This document shows positions 18,971 to 32,339 of a DNA stretch of 64,000 nucleotides, piece by piece (within the stretch, counting starts at the first letter, position 1; every line of letters starts with the position of its first letter). A program made the translations under genes and the position numbers. Source of the DNA: Neobacillus sp. OS1-2 (GTDB lineage Bacteria; Bacillota; Bacilli; Bacillales; Cytobacillaceae); the NCBI RefSeq assembly GCF_030915505.1, contig NZ_CP133265.1, positions 1,240,001 to 1,304,000 of the forward strand, written 5' to 3'. The notes below the pieces were generated by a model. It was not told where the DNA came from. It did not search any database and saw nothing but the letters and a program-made list of their open reading frames with translations.

Positions 18971-20236
18971 TTAAAATAACTTAAAAACAAACTCTTCATT
19001 TGCTAGTGTTATTCGGTCCTCATGCTTGATTTTTACCTTTTCACTCTTGGCAAGCTTAATATCGTTGACAAAGCTCCCATTGGTGGAGCGGTTGTCCTTT
19101 AAAAAGTATTCACCATTTTCCGTTAGGATATGGGCGTGGATACGGCCCACCGCTTTATTGCTTGACTGATAATCGGCATTCTTTGGATCACGTCCAAGTT
19201 TAAATACGTCTTTCGCAATCGTGATTTTCTCTTGAGTGGTAAGGGTAAGTAGAAACGGCATCGAGGCCTCTTCCCCAAGTGTGGTAGTTCCCACATCCGT
19301 TACGCCTAAAACGGTTGTCCCTTCATCCTGAAGACCCGATTCAGCCCCCATTCCTTTTCCACTACCAGGCACAATATGTATTTGTGTCCCGACGATCGCG
19401 GCCGCCGCTTCAAAACCGGCAGCTTTGTACTCTCCAAGCTCTGTTCTCGTTACCCGTTTGTACTGAATTTCTTCCTCAATTTCAAGCTTAGGGCCTTTTT
19501 GCTGATTCCCTTTCACACTCTTTTTCTTGGAGGCTGTGACCTTGTTTTGATCTTCAAGAAGAAGTTCAGCATTGCCTGGACTGTAAAAACCAATACTCTT
19601 TCTGGCTGGTTTTGCAGTAAAATCCTTTCTTCTAACCACTTCCGTAATATTATGCATCGGTAATGATTCCACCAAATCTTTACCCAGCTCTTCAATCATT
19701 CCCTTAAAATGGAGCAAATCAATCTCCTCTTCCGCCCGAACAAGATAATTATGAATTTTAATAAAGAAACTCAAATCATCTTCCTCATCATACGGTGCCA
19801 TCCCTAGTAAACTTATTAAAAACTCCCTTACAGTGCCGGTTTCATAGCGATTTTCTTTAATCGGCAAGTAAAAAAATAACGGTCTGCCAGATAACGGATC
19901 AATATAAATATGCCTTTTATCGGCCACAATATTGCCGAGCCGCAAGCCAATTTTTTTTGAATGAAGCAGGGTTTCTACTATATGTAATAGAAACTTGTAT
20001 AACCGTTCCTTCGAGAAACCTTTATAGAATAATGGTTTAATATGTTCCCATGAAGACAAATCATACCGAAAGGAAATTTCTTTCTTTTTTTCGATCACAA
20101 CCATTGACAACAAACCGAATACTTGACTATTTTCCAATAGGCCAATTTCATTCTTTGCTACTTCCTCATCGCTGCTCACCTGATAAAATAAATATTCCCG
20201 GCAATTCTCCAAATTAAAATCAATTTGTTTGATCAA
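18971..20236 (-). CDS. Pseudokinase-like (DUF6382-type) protein with C-terminal FHA domain
   Basis: 421 residues, TTG start at 20236. The N-terminal ~190 residues match the DUF6382 pattern, with a kinase-lobe-like segment (L-R-L-G-N-I-V-A-D, then I-Y-I-D-P-L-S-G-R-P) that lacks catalytic residues. This is reminiscent of the pseudokinase domain of T7SSb EssB/YukC, so it may stand in for EssB; that is inference. A Lys-rich linker carries two TTVL-like motifs (G-T-T-V-L-G and G-T-T-T-L-G near residue 310). The C-terminal FHA domain (~345-418) shows L-G-R-D, G-R-I-H-A-H and N-R-S-T-N-G-S-F-V-N. No membrane segment is seen, unlike EssB. It likely reads phospho-Thr marks made by the adjacent kinase. 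Confidence 0.85.
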   Translation of the reverse strand: MIKQIDFNLENCREYLFYQVSSDEEVAKNEIGLLENSQVFGLLSMVVIEKKKEISFRYDLSSWEHIKPLFYKGFSKERLYKFLLHIVETLLHSKKIGLRLGNIVADKRHIYIDPLSGRPLFFYLPIKENRYETGTVREFLISLLGMAPYDEEDDLSFFIKIHNYLVRAEEEIDLLHFKGMIEELGKDLVESLPMHNITEVVRRKDFTAKPARKSIGFYSPGNAELLLEDQNKVTASKKKSVKGNQQKGPKLEIEEEIQYKRVTRTELGEYKAAGFEAAAAIVGTQIHIVPGSGKGMGAESGLQDEGTTVLGVTDVGTTTLGEEASMPFLLTLTTQEKITIAKDVFKLGRDPKNADYQSSNKAVGRIHAHILTENGEYFLKDNRSTNGSFVNDIKLAKSEKVKIKHEDRITLANEEFVFKLF

Positions 20237-20269
20237 GGCTGTCCGACCCCTTTTTTAAAAATTCGAACT

Positions 20270-20311
20270 AACATGGAAGGGGGCACATTTTGGCACCTCT
20301 CCCTCCATGTT
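20270..20311 (-). promoter_or_regulatory. Imperfect intercistronic hairpin downstream of the WXG100 genes
   Basis: Complementary ends AACATGGA and TCCATGTT enclose a G-rich/C-rich stem in the gap after the second WXG100 gene. There is no T-tract, so it is more likely an RNA-protecting or attenuating hairpin that lets WXG100 transcripts outnumber the downstream kinase module. This role is inference. Confidence 0.5.
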
Positions 20312-20318
20312 ATAACGA

Positions 20319-20621
20319 TTACTTAAATTGACTGGCATTATTATTAATCGCTGCTTCTGTCGCATCGTAATTGGTAACCGTTCCATCCAAAAACTTGGCA
20401 TAACTCTCAACCACATCTCGATAGTTATCAAAACGTGCGGAGAATGCATTGAAATTAGCGCGAATCGTATTGGACGCATCACTATTCCAAGTTTGCGATA
20501 GTGCATTCATTTCTTTCTTAATATCTTGTAATCTGACATATAAGTTATTGTTTAAATTCCTGATTTGGCTGGCCGTTTTACTGACTTCGCCAAGCGAGAT
20601 CTTAACTCCTTCAATTGTCAT
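20319..20621 (-). CDS. WXG100-family protein (EsxA/YukE-like)
   Basis: 100 residues from ATG 20621, which has GGGGGTGG at good spacing; the GTG at 20630 lies inside that site. The protein is almost entirely helical with a central turn W-N-S-D near residue 44, a variant of W-x-G, giving the helix-turn-helix hairpin typical of WXG100 secretion substrates. The C-terminus lacks an obvious Y-x-x-x-D/E in the usual place, although Y-D-A-T-E near residue 86 may serve. It probably dimerises with itself or with the neighbouring WXG100 protein and is exported by the EssC-type ATPase. Confidence 0.9.
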   Translation of the reverse strand: MTIEGVKISLGEVSKTASQIRNLNNNLYVRLQDIKKEMNALSQTWNSDASNTIRANFNAFSARFDNYRDVVESYAKFLDGTVTNYDATEAAINNNASQFK

Positions 20622-20659
20622 GCGTTCCACCCCCTGATTTTTATCATTTGAAGAAAAGA

Positions 20660-20962
20660 TTAGTTCGAAAGTCGCTTCGCACCGCTAATGACTTCGTTTT
20701 GTGTATCACGATACGTTTTTGCAGATGTTTTAAGGAAATGAGAGAACTCATCCATTTTTGCTTTCATTTTCGTGAAATCATCGGTAAAGCCTTTAATTTG
20801 ATTCACATAGGCAAGATTATCTGCCCCTTGCCAGGCAGCACCCATTGCTTCAACCTCCGAAAACAAAGATTTATAGAGTCTTTCATAATCAGCCGCTTGT
20901 TGATCAATACTTGTTGCCGCTTTTTCAAGCTTTGCTGGATCTACCATTATCGATCTAGCCAT
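20660..20962 (-). CDS. WXG100-family protein (EsxA/EsxB-like)
   Basis: 100 residues from ATG 20962, preceded by GGGGGTG; a GTG at 20971 overlaps that site. It is helical with the canonical W-Q-G turn near residue 41 (M-G-A-A-W-Q-G-A-D). A Y-R-D-T-Q-N-E segment near residue 85 resembles the C-terminal Y-x-x-x-(D/E) export signal. It lies between the YukD-like gene and the second WXG100 gene. The two proteins differ clearly in sequence, which suggests a heterodimer rather than a recent duplication. Confidence 0.93.
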   Translation of the reverse strand: MARSIMVDPAKLEKAATSIDQQAADYERLYKSLFSEVEAMGAAWQGADNLAYVNQIKGFTDDFTKMKAKMDEFSHFLKTSAKTYRDTQNEVISGAKRLSN

Positions 20963-21018
20963 TCTGAACACCCCCTTTCAAATTTTTTCATATTGGTGAT
21001 TTCCACTAATGGTTTGCC

Positions 21019-21270
21019 TTACAGCAGCATCAGTTTCGTGCCGTTCTTGATGCCAAGTTCTTCTACAGTGGTATTGATGTCATAGATTTCCCCTGTCTTT
21101 CTGCTGCAAAGTAAAGTATGTTCGGTGCCGATAAAATACCCTTGCGACAGCTCTGTCATGGTATTCGCTACTAAAAGAACCACTTCGTGAAGCTTGCTTT
21201 TCCGTGGGAGGAAGATATCAAATGTCTGACTGGCAGCGGGGATAAACACTTCCACTAACACCTTATCCAT
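21019..21270 (-). CDS. yukD: YukD/EsaB-like ubiquitin-fold protein
   Basis: 83 residues. The strand pattern V-L-V-E-V-F-I-P, then F-D-I-F-L-P, the helix after K-L-H-E-V-V-L-L-V, and the final G-T-K-L-M-L-L match the small ubiquitin-like YukD/EsaB proteins of T7SSb. There is no C-terminal Gly-Gly, as expected for this family. The start codon overlaps the end of the EssC-type gene by 8 bases, indicating coupled translation. In known T7SSb loci it is a cytosolic accessory factor required for secretion. Confidence 0.85.
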   Translation of the reverse strand: MDKVLVEVFIPAASQTFDIFLPRKSKLHEVVLLVANTMTELSQGYFIGTEHTLLCSRKTGEIYDINTTVEELGIKNGTKLMLL

Positions 21271-24200
21271 ACACTACCTCCTCCTCATTCACTGCCGCTG
21301 AAGACAGCAGCTTCACTAATACCGGCTTTCCTTTCTTAATGACGTACCCAAAGCCAGCTGGCATTTCCTGATACATATCGCTTGTCGTCTTATTCGTCTT
21401 TAAGACAAATTGATCCGTTATACCGCCGCCGACCCAAATGCCATCACATTGCGATACATGGTTTTTAAACCAGCTTTCATACGAAATCGTGTTGATGCGG
21501 TCGGCCTGATCGCCGATAATCAGGTGAACAGCGAGCGAACTGCCTTTATCTAAAAAGACCGCAAGCTTATCCTTGCCATCTGCGGATAAGGCATTATTCA
21601 TATCGATGAACGAATCCACCACACAGAAAATCGGTGCAAACACAGGTGGCATCACGCCTTCTGCCAGCGCATCCTTTGTTGTGTTATTACGGTAGACAAG
21701 TGTATTGAATAGATAGACAACCGTCTCTTCGATTGCTTGACCCCCTGTCACATAGCGATAGCTGCGGTTTGCATCCCTATGGAAGCTATTGTGCGGGTCA
21801 ATGGCAATGACTTCGCTTCCGCCGCTTGCTGCGAGCATCTCAGCAGAACCTTGAATAAAGTCCGTGCATTCCTCATCGTTAGTACCTGTAAGCACAAGAT
21901 TCACAAAGGATTCGGTAAAGTCAAAATATGAAATTGCCAGTGCGTTTTTCTCAACCGCTACTGGAATAGTCCCCGGCTGCTTCGATTGAAATTCACCCGC
22001 CGCAAGATAATCTCGGTCGACTTTTTCCGGCAGAATCGGAATTCTTCTTGCTCTTGCTTTCTGCCACTTCTTGTTTTGTTCCACGCAATAATTCGTCATA
22101 AACCGGTACATATCCGTTGTTACATCGGTAATAAGCGCGGTCTGGAATTCATAGACACCGTCCGTTTTAAAAATCCCTCGGCCTTTATGTTTCGATGGAT
22201 AGACTCCATCGACGCTTCCCAATACACCTGAGTATTCCGTTGTATCGTTTAATTGCAGGACAAACAGTTGCTTGAAGTTTTGCAGCAGACGATAGCGGAT
22301 GGCCCCTGTATTAGCCGCGGTAACAACAAAGTAGATCCCGTATTTAAGCCCTTCCCGTGTCAAGAAAGAGATTGATTCTTCATAGTCCTCATACATCTCG
22401 GAAAAAGCAGCGTAATTATGAATGACGACAACAATCGAAGCGAGCGGCTGATTCGCCAAGCGATTATAGGTACCAAAATCACCGCCATATTTCGCGAAGC
22501 ATTTTTTCCTACGTTCAATTTCAGTTGTTACCATTCTAAACAAATTCGTGATTTTCTCACTTTCATAGGAGAGAACGACATCACCGACATGCGGTGCTTC
22601 GCTGAACCAGCTTAAGGTTTCACTGCTGAAATCCAAGAGATAGAGGTTAACCTCCTCCGGTGTATGCTCCTCCATGAGTGAATAAATCATCGTTGCCAAG
22701 AAAGTGGTTTTACCGCTGCCTGCGACACCATATAGGACGGTGTTGCCTTCCGTTGTGATTGGCAGTCTTAGAATGTGCTGGCTTTGAGTGGCCGGGTCAT
22801 CGTATTCGCCGATTACCGGATGTAACAGATGGCTTCGTTCCACTGTTACGCGATATTTCTCATGCAATTGTCCAAGGAAAATCTCGCTCGGAATCGGTTC
22901 AAGCCAGAGCTGTTTTACCTGAATCTCTTCTTGGGAAGCCAAATGAGCCAGATAGTTCGTGATTTCATCCAATTGCTTTGGGGGATTCTTCACTTGTGTC
23001 TTGCGTTTGTCCATTCGGGCACTCTTAAGGACACGACCCAGATGGTCAATGACCACGATGCTGTCATCGACATGTTTCTCCATTTTTTCCGCAGGATAAT
23101 AGGGTGCCCCGCCCCAGGCTGACTGCCCAAGCATAAACACTTCATTAAAGCCCACCTGCAGATAGAATCGGCCTGTTGCCGATAATTCCGCTGCGTCCGG
23201 TCGCTTGATGACCTCCATACTGTCCGCTTTCTCCTGTACCTTCAAGCTGATTCTAAATTTACTGTTACTCCATATTTGATCATCGACAACCCCAGACGGC
23301 TTCTGTGTCGCCAAAATCAGGTGAATCCCCAAGCTCCGGCCAATCCTTGCCGCACTGACAAGCTGATCCATGAATTCCGGCTGCTGGGTCTTCAACTCGG
23401 CAAATTCATCGGAAATAATAAACAAATGCTGCAGCGGCTCAGTGACCCTGCCCTCGCGGTAGAGCTTCTGATATTTATAAATATCAATATTGCTTTCATT
23501 GACCCGTTTGCTTGTTTCGCTAAAAATAGCCTGGCGCCGCTTCAGCTCACTTTGTATCGAAATCAGCGAGCGTTTGACAGCTGCTCCGTCGAGGTTGGTT
23601 ATTGTCCCGGCAAGATGCGGCAGATTCACGAACGCATTCGCCATGCCCCCGCCTTTATAGTCGATTAAAATAAATGCCACTTCATTAGGATGATAGTTCA
23701 CCGCAAGTGACAAAATAAATGTCATGATAAATTCACTTTTCCCCGACCCGGTCATCCCGGCAATGAGGCCGTGTGGACCGTGGAATTTTTCATGGAGGTC
23801 AAGCTTACATAATTCACCCGCCTGATCCACCCCGATTGGTGTTTCCAGCGTCTTCACCGGATCATTTTCCTTCCATTTTGTCAGCACATTGAGATGCTCA
23901 ATTTTACTAACCCCAAACATCTCTAAAAAAGTAAGCATTTCCGGCAGTGAATAAGCCTTATTTAACGAAGCTAGGCTGATGTTGCTTAGTTGAATCGCAA
24001 GTTTCTCAGTTTCATCCTGTAAATGAATATCGGGACAAAATCCAGTAAACTGACCGGTAATATCATCCTTATCAAACACCTTTGCCATTTCATCGTCCAA
24101 TTCAATGACAGCTGAACATTCCTTCGGCAAATTTTTCAATTCATCATAAAGGGCAACCAAGCTGAAGCCGATGTTCTTTTTCGAACGTAATAACATCGTA

Positions 24201-25888
24201 AACATTTCCGCCTTTGCCGCCAAATCCTGATCCATTGAAAAAATGACATAATGCTGTGTACCATTTGCTAATTCATCGTCTGCCATGGCCTGACGCTGGG
24301 CCATTTCTTTTTCAAGAACAGCTGACAATTCCTTCAATTCATTGGCGTTTGTAGCAATGTAGCGGATACTTTTCGCATCATCCCACACATGCGGCAGCCA
24401 TTTGACAAATCCCCACCTATCCTGCTCATGTCCGTCGTATACAAACACCAGCTTTAATTCATCATAGCTATGTAAGGACGTTAATTGAAAAATCAAGCCC
24501 TCCACAAACTTCTTCACCTTATCCCTGCCGCCAATAATCCCGCTTATCTTCTCTTCAAGGAGGGAAATCGTTACAGGGACATCCTTTAAGAACTTAGGGG
24601 CTGACGCAAGTTTTTGCAGCTCCCCTTGCAGCTCATCATCCGCGACGCTAAACCGTTTTTCCGGAAATTTGATATCAGCATTCAAGGGCAAATTTCCAAG
24701 ACCCAAACGCAGCTTTAAAAAATCATCCTGGCCTAGCGACCGTTCCCACAAGTTCCGCTGCCGTGCCTGAATCCGTGCAACACAATGGCCAATGGGGACA
24801 TGGTTCTCATGCAAAATCTCACTTTGCCGTTTCTTTTCTTCCTCAATGACTGCTGCCATTTCCACCAGGTAGGCACGATATTTCTCCAGTCTTATGTTTT
24901 CCTGCTTGGTCCGGGACTTTTTCTCATGCCTTTTTTGTAAAATCGGCCAAAGAATCGTTCCGACCAGCATACTAAAGGACATCACCAATGTCGGCATCGC
25001 CATCATGATATCTCCATTCGTGGACAGTACATTTTGCAGGGTAAACAGACCCATAAAGAGTGAGGCCATCCCCATTGTAAGCGATGGGCCTAATAGCAGC
25101 ATTAAAGGGGTTTCTTCCTGGTTCACCGGCTGCGGCGGAGGATCAATTTTAATCTCGGGTGTGGTAATGTCCCTTTTGAAACGAGGAGAACGGAAAAAAA
25201 GATCGGTTGTCTCGTCTTCTTGTAGAAACTCTTCAAGCTCCTCTTCATTTTCAGGGAGAGGCTGTTCAACCTTTAGCGGCTGAAACGCATTCCGTTCAAG
25301 AAACACGAGCTGGTGCGGATTGTTTAACGACAACAATTTTCCATTAAAAATAATTTTTAAACCCATTATGTAGATAACATCGCCAATTTCTAACGTGTGC
25401 TCCGTCACTCTTTCCCCGTTCACATAAGTACCATTCGAACTTTGCAGGTCACGAATGACTGCACCGCCACTTGTCCTATAGTCAATCTCACAATGCGAGC
25501 TTGATACTAACTTATTGGCAAAACAAATCTGACTGTCCTTCGAGCGGCCAATTTTTACTTTAGTTGTGGTGGTGTAGTGCTTTGTATAGATGTTTTGGTC
25601 CGGATCCGCAGGCTCGATATATAACAGCGAGGGCGTATCATCTTCTCGTTTAATCGTGTAGGTACTAAATGGTTCAATGTGCTGCTTACTGACTTTTTGA
25701 CCTTCAGCATTATGTAATTGGGCAGATTTATTAGACTTTAAAAACCATTGTCCCTCCTCAGCCTCAATCGCCATCATTTCTCTTTTTACACCATCATGGT
25801 TCTCTGTTGTCAGTACATACCGTCCGGTGACTCGCTCCGGCAGAACAAAGGTAAATGCCCTTTGGCGGTCAAATAACGTTAAAATCAA
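21263..25888 (-). CDS. essC: EssC/YukB-type FtsK/SpoIIIE ATPase with FHA domain (T7SS motor)
   Basis: 1,541 residues; TTG start at 25888 with GGGAGAG. An FHA domain occupies residues ~107-180 (K-I-G-R-S-K-D, S-S-H-C-E-I, S-S-N-G-T-Y-V-N-G). Two transmembrane segments lie at ~262-285 and 294-317. Several FtsK/SpoIIIE ATPase domains follow: an intact P-loop G-M-T-G-S-G-K-S near residue 712 with I-L-I-D-Y-K-G-G-G, a second G-V-A-G-S-G-K-T near 1053, and a third without a P-loop (L-V-L-T-G-T-N-D). This is the canonical EssC architecture and length. It heads the leftward block. An FHA with intact phosphopeptide residues fits control by the locus-encoded kinase. Confidence 0.95.
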   Translation of the reverse strand: MILTLFDRQRAFTFVLPERVTGRYVLTTENHDGVKREMMAIEAEEGQWFLKSNKSAQLHNAEGQKVSKQHIEPFSTYTIKREDDTPSLLYIEPADPDQNIYTKHYTTTTKVKIGRSKDSQICFANKLVSSSHCEIDYRTSGGAVIRDLQSSNGTYVNGERVTEHTLEIGDVIYIMGLKIIFNGKLLSLNNPHQLVFLERNAFQPLKVEQPLPENEEELEEFLQEDETTDLFFRSPRFKRDITTPEIKIDPPPQPVNQEETPLMLLLGPSLTMGMASLFMGLFTLQNVLSTNGDIMMAMPTLVMSFSMLVGTILWPILQKRHEKKSRTKQENIRLEKYRAYLVEMAAVIEEEKKRQSEILHENHVPIGHCVARIQARQRNLWERSLGQDDFLKLRLGLGNLPLNADIKFPEKRFSVADDELQGELQKLASAPKFLKDVPVTISLLEEKISGIIGGRDKVKKFVEGLIFQLTSLHSYDELKLVFVYDGHEQDRWGFVKWLPHVWDDAKSIRYIATNANELKELSAVLEKEMAQRQAMADDELANGTQHYVIFSMDQDLAAKAEMFTMLLRSKKNIGFSLVALYDELKNLPKECSAVIELDDEMAKVFDKDDITGQFTGFCPDIHLQDETEKLAIQLSNISLASLNKAYSLPEMLTFLEMFGVSKIEHLNVLTKWKENDPVKTLETPIGVDQAGELCKLDLHEKFHGPHGLIAGMTGSGKSEFIMTFILSLAVNYHPNEVAFILIDYKGGGMANAFVNLPHLAGTITNLDGAAVKRSLISIQSELKRRQAIFSETSKRVNESNIDIYKYQKLYREGRVTEPLQHLFIISDEFAELKTQQPEFMDQLVSAARIGRSLGIHLILATQKPSGVVDDQIWSNSKFRISLKVQEKADSMEVIKRPDAAELSATGRFYLQVGFNEVFMLGQSAWGGAPYYPAEKMEKHVDDSIVVIDHLGRVLKSARMDKRKTQVKNPPKQLDEITNYLAHLASQEEIQVKQLWLEPIPSEIFLGQLHEKYRVTVERSHLLHPVIGEYDDPATQSQHILRLPITTEGNTVLYGVAGSGKTTFLATMIYSLMEEHTPEEVNLYLLDFSSETLSWFSEAPHVGDVVLSYESEKITNLFRMVTTEIERRKKCFAKYGGDFGTYNRLANQPLASIVVVIHNYAAFSEMYEDYEESISFLTREGLKYGIYFVVTAANTGAIRYRLLQNFKQLFVLQLNDTTEYSGVLGSVDGVYPSKHKGRGIFKTDGVYEFQTALITDVTTDMYRFMTNYCVEQNKKWQKARARRIPILPEKVDRDYLAAGEFQSKQPGTIPVAVEKNALAISYFDFTESFVNLVLTGTNDEECTDFIQGSAEMLAASGGSEVIAIDPHNSFHRDANRSYRYVTGGQAIEETVVYLFNTLVYRNNTTKDALAEGVMPPVFAPIFCVVDSFIDMNNALSADGKDKLAVFLDKGSSLAVHLIIGDQADRINTISYESWFKNHVSQCDGIWVGGGITDQFVLKTNKTTSDMYQEMPAGFGYVIKKGKPVLVKLLSSAAVNEEEVVYG

Positions 25889-26273
25889 TGTAAATCTCTC
25901 CCTAATTCTTGCAAAAATCTCAGGTTATCCATTATTTATTTTTCGTTTAATAGTGACTATTCCTAGGTATCTTACGTGAGCTATGATCCCAATTATGTGC
26001 TCCTTGTAAAAATTTTACTTCTTTATCATACCATTTTCTTAATAGGGCGAATTTCCTTTACTAGTGGGTCGATGGAACCATTTTGAAGGGTATCTTTATA
26101 TGGATTGTATTCTATCAATCTTACTTCATTTTTCTCAACCATTGGTTGGCGATTGGATAGGTTGGCGGTTTTAAAAAGTTTTGATGGTAATCGTGAAGGT
26201 TGGCAGAATTCCTTAGAGGTTTGGCGGAATAAAGTGCAAGGTTAGCGGAATCTTCTCCTTAATGGAAAAAAAC
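25889..26273. other. Gene-free spacer between the T7SS-like block and the rRNA operon
   Basis: This 385-bp stretch must carry the promoter of the leftward block, but no convincing sigma-A pair was found. The part at about 26,145-26,250 contains several loose copies of GGTTGGCGG/GGTTGGCAGAAT, a decayed short repeat. No ORF with a ribosome binding site was seen. Confidence 0.6.
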
Positions 26274-26303
26274 ACAAAAAAGAACAGCTGGATCAGCTGT
26301 CCT
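26274..26303 (-). terminator. Rho-independent terminator of the rRNA operon
   Basis: On the minus strand GGACAGCTG / CAGCTGTTC forms a stem followed by TTTTTT, directly after the 5S gene. Confidence 0.85.
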
Positions 26304-26311
26304 TCTTCGTG

Positions 26312-26428
<117 letters not shown>

Positions 26429-26502
26429 TATTTTTTCTGAGGTATCATTCCCTCAAAACTAGATAATGCAGAAGAAGTTTGTAAAATCAAGTTCGCTTTT
26501 AT

Positions 26503-26654
26503 AATTTGTCTAGCTCCAGCGTCCAGCAACTAGTGTCCTTCGGTCTTTTCCCTACGATAAGTCAACATCGAATCGCTAACGCTCTTCGTGTTTCCTTTAT
26601 CTCAGTCAAAGCCCTCCAGGCCATACGTTGCTAACCGGCCGCTTCCGCTTTTCT
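26503..26654 (-). repeat. ~150-bp dispersed repeat, copy in the 23S-5S spacer
   Basis: Read on the minus strand this matches the copies at 41.7 and 43.2 kb: it starts AAAAGCGGAAGCGG, contains CTGAGATAAAGGAAACACG and GATGTTGACTTATCGTAGGG, and ends GCTGGAGCTAGACAAAT. It begins right after the mature 3' end of 23S, so it is transcribed with the rRNA. Confidence 0.85.
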
Positions 26655-26656
26655 AT

Positions 26657-31338
<4,682 letters not shown>

Positions 31339-31467
31339 GTTGATTAGCTCATTTGTTACGTTGGCTTAGTTTCATCTATATTGAAACTAAAAAATATTGT
31401 TTGTTGACGTTTTTGTTTGTTTAGTTTTCAAAGGACAATTTGTTACTTCGTTTGAAGCAACTTTATT

Positions 31468-31496
31468 ACTATATCATTTCAAGTTGTTAATGTCAA
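31468..31496 (-). promoter_or_regulatory. rRNA promoter P2 (sigma-A)
   Basis: On the minus strand TTGACA and TATAGT are separated by exactly 17 bp, about 130 bp before 16S. The leader then carries the conserved CTTTGAAAACTAAAC sequence of Bacillus rRNA leaders. Confidence 0.85.
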
Positions 31497-31540
31497 CAAC
31501 TTTTTTAAAACAGCTTATCGTCTTGCTGACGACTTTTCAT

Positions 31541-31569
31541 ATATTACAGGAGATTAATAGATTGGTCAA
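31541..31569 (-). promoter_or_regulatory. rRNA promoter P1 (sigma-A)
   Basis: On the minus strand TTGACC and TAATAT are separated by 17 bp, 73 bp upstream of P2; tandem promoters are usual for Bacillus rRNA operons. Confidence 0.75.
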
Positions 31570-31635
31570 TGCTTTTTTATATTTATTTTCAAATAAAATT
31601 TGGTGCAGATTTATTTCTTAACATAAATGCGCCTA

Positions 31636-31644
31636 TGTTATAAT
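31636..31644 (+). promoter_or_regulatory. Extended -10 promoter element for the LysE-family gene
   Basis: TGTTATAAT is an extended -10 element placed about 45 bases before the start codon; no strong -35 is seen. It diverges from the rRNA promoters. Confidence 0.6.
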
Positions 31645-31689
31645 GATCGATAAATATTCAGAAAATTAAAATCGAATGGAGGCAAGGGT

Positions 31690-32307
31690 TTGCTATCATT
31701 TATTTTCGTAGTTATGGTGTTATTCCTAATTCCGGGACCAGCTGTTTTATTAACGGTTTCGCAAACAGCTCAAGGCGGAAGGAAAGCCGGGGTCATCACT
31801 GGTGTTGGCATTGCCGTTGGCGACTTACTCCATACCATTGCTGCTGTACTAGGACTTTCGGCTATATTAATGACGTCGGCACTCGCATTTGAGGTCGTTA
31901 AATACGCAGGCGCTGCCTATCTTATTTTCCTTGGCATTAAATCTGTTTTGGAAAAATCAAAGAATATGAAGAAACCTGTCACAAAAAAGAGCAATCCTGC
32001 CGGATCGTTCCGCCAAGCGTTGCTCATTGAATTACTAAATCCAAAAACAGCGCTTTTTTTCCTAGCATTCTTACCACAATTTGTCCGCAGCAACGGAATT
32101 CCTGTCGTGTATCAGCTATTAATTCTTGGACTCACGTTTGTTCTTATGAGTATTTTGTATACGACCATGCTAGCCTTCCTAACAAGTTCAATAGGAAATA
32201 AGTTATTTTCTACTAAGAATAGTAGATTTGCACGCTGGCAAGGCAAAGTAGTCGGCATCATCTATATTGGTTTAGGGCTGCAGTTAGTGTTTCAGAGTCA
32301 AAAATAA
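31690..32307 (+). CDS. LysE/RhtB-family amino acid exporter
   Basis: 205 residues, TTG start with GGAGG seven bases upstream. The protein is highly hydrophobic with about six transmembrane segments. It shows the family N-terminal motif L-I-P-G-P-A-V-L-L-T-V, then G-G-R-K-A-G-V-I-T-G-V-G-I-A-V-G-D, and L-L-N-P-K-T-A-L-F-F-L-A-F-L-P in the middle. These are diagnostic for LysE/RhtB exporters of amino acids or derivatives; the substrate cannot be told. It is a single-gene unit with its own promoter and a terminator shared with the convergent ugd gene. Confidence 0.93.
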   Translation: MLSFIFVVMVLFLIPGPAVLLTVSQTAQGGRKAGVITGVGIAVGDLLHTIAAVLGLSAILMTSALAFEVVKYAGAAYLIFLGIKSVLEKSKNMKKPVTKKSNPAGSFRQALLIELLNPKTALFFLAFLPQFVRSNGIPVVYQLLILGLTFVLMSILYTTMLAFLTSSIGNKLFSTKNSRFARWQGKVVGIIYIGLGLQLVFQSQK

Positions 32308-32333
32308 AAAGAGCATCTGCATGCTCTTTTTTC
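32306..32333. terminator. Bidirectional terminator between lysE-like gene and ugd
   Basis: AGAGCAT-CTGC-ATGCTCT with T-runs on both strands. Confidence 0.9.
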
Positions 32334-32339
32334 TATTCC

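Noticed and set aside
1..25888. LXG or other polymorphic toxin gene in the T7SS-like locus
   Set aside because: No gene with an LXG domain, nuclease or deaminase motif, or immunity-like partner was found within the visible part.
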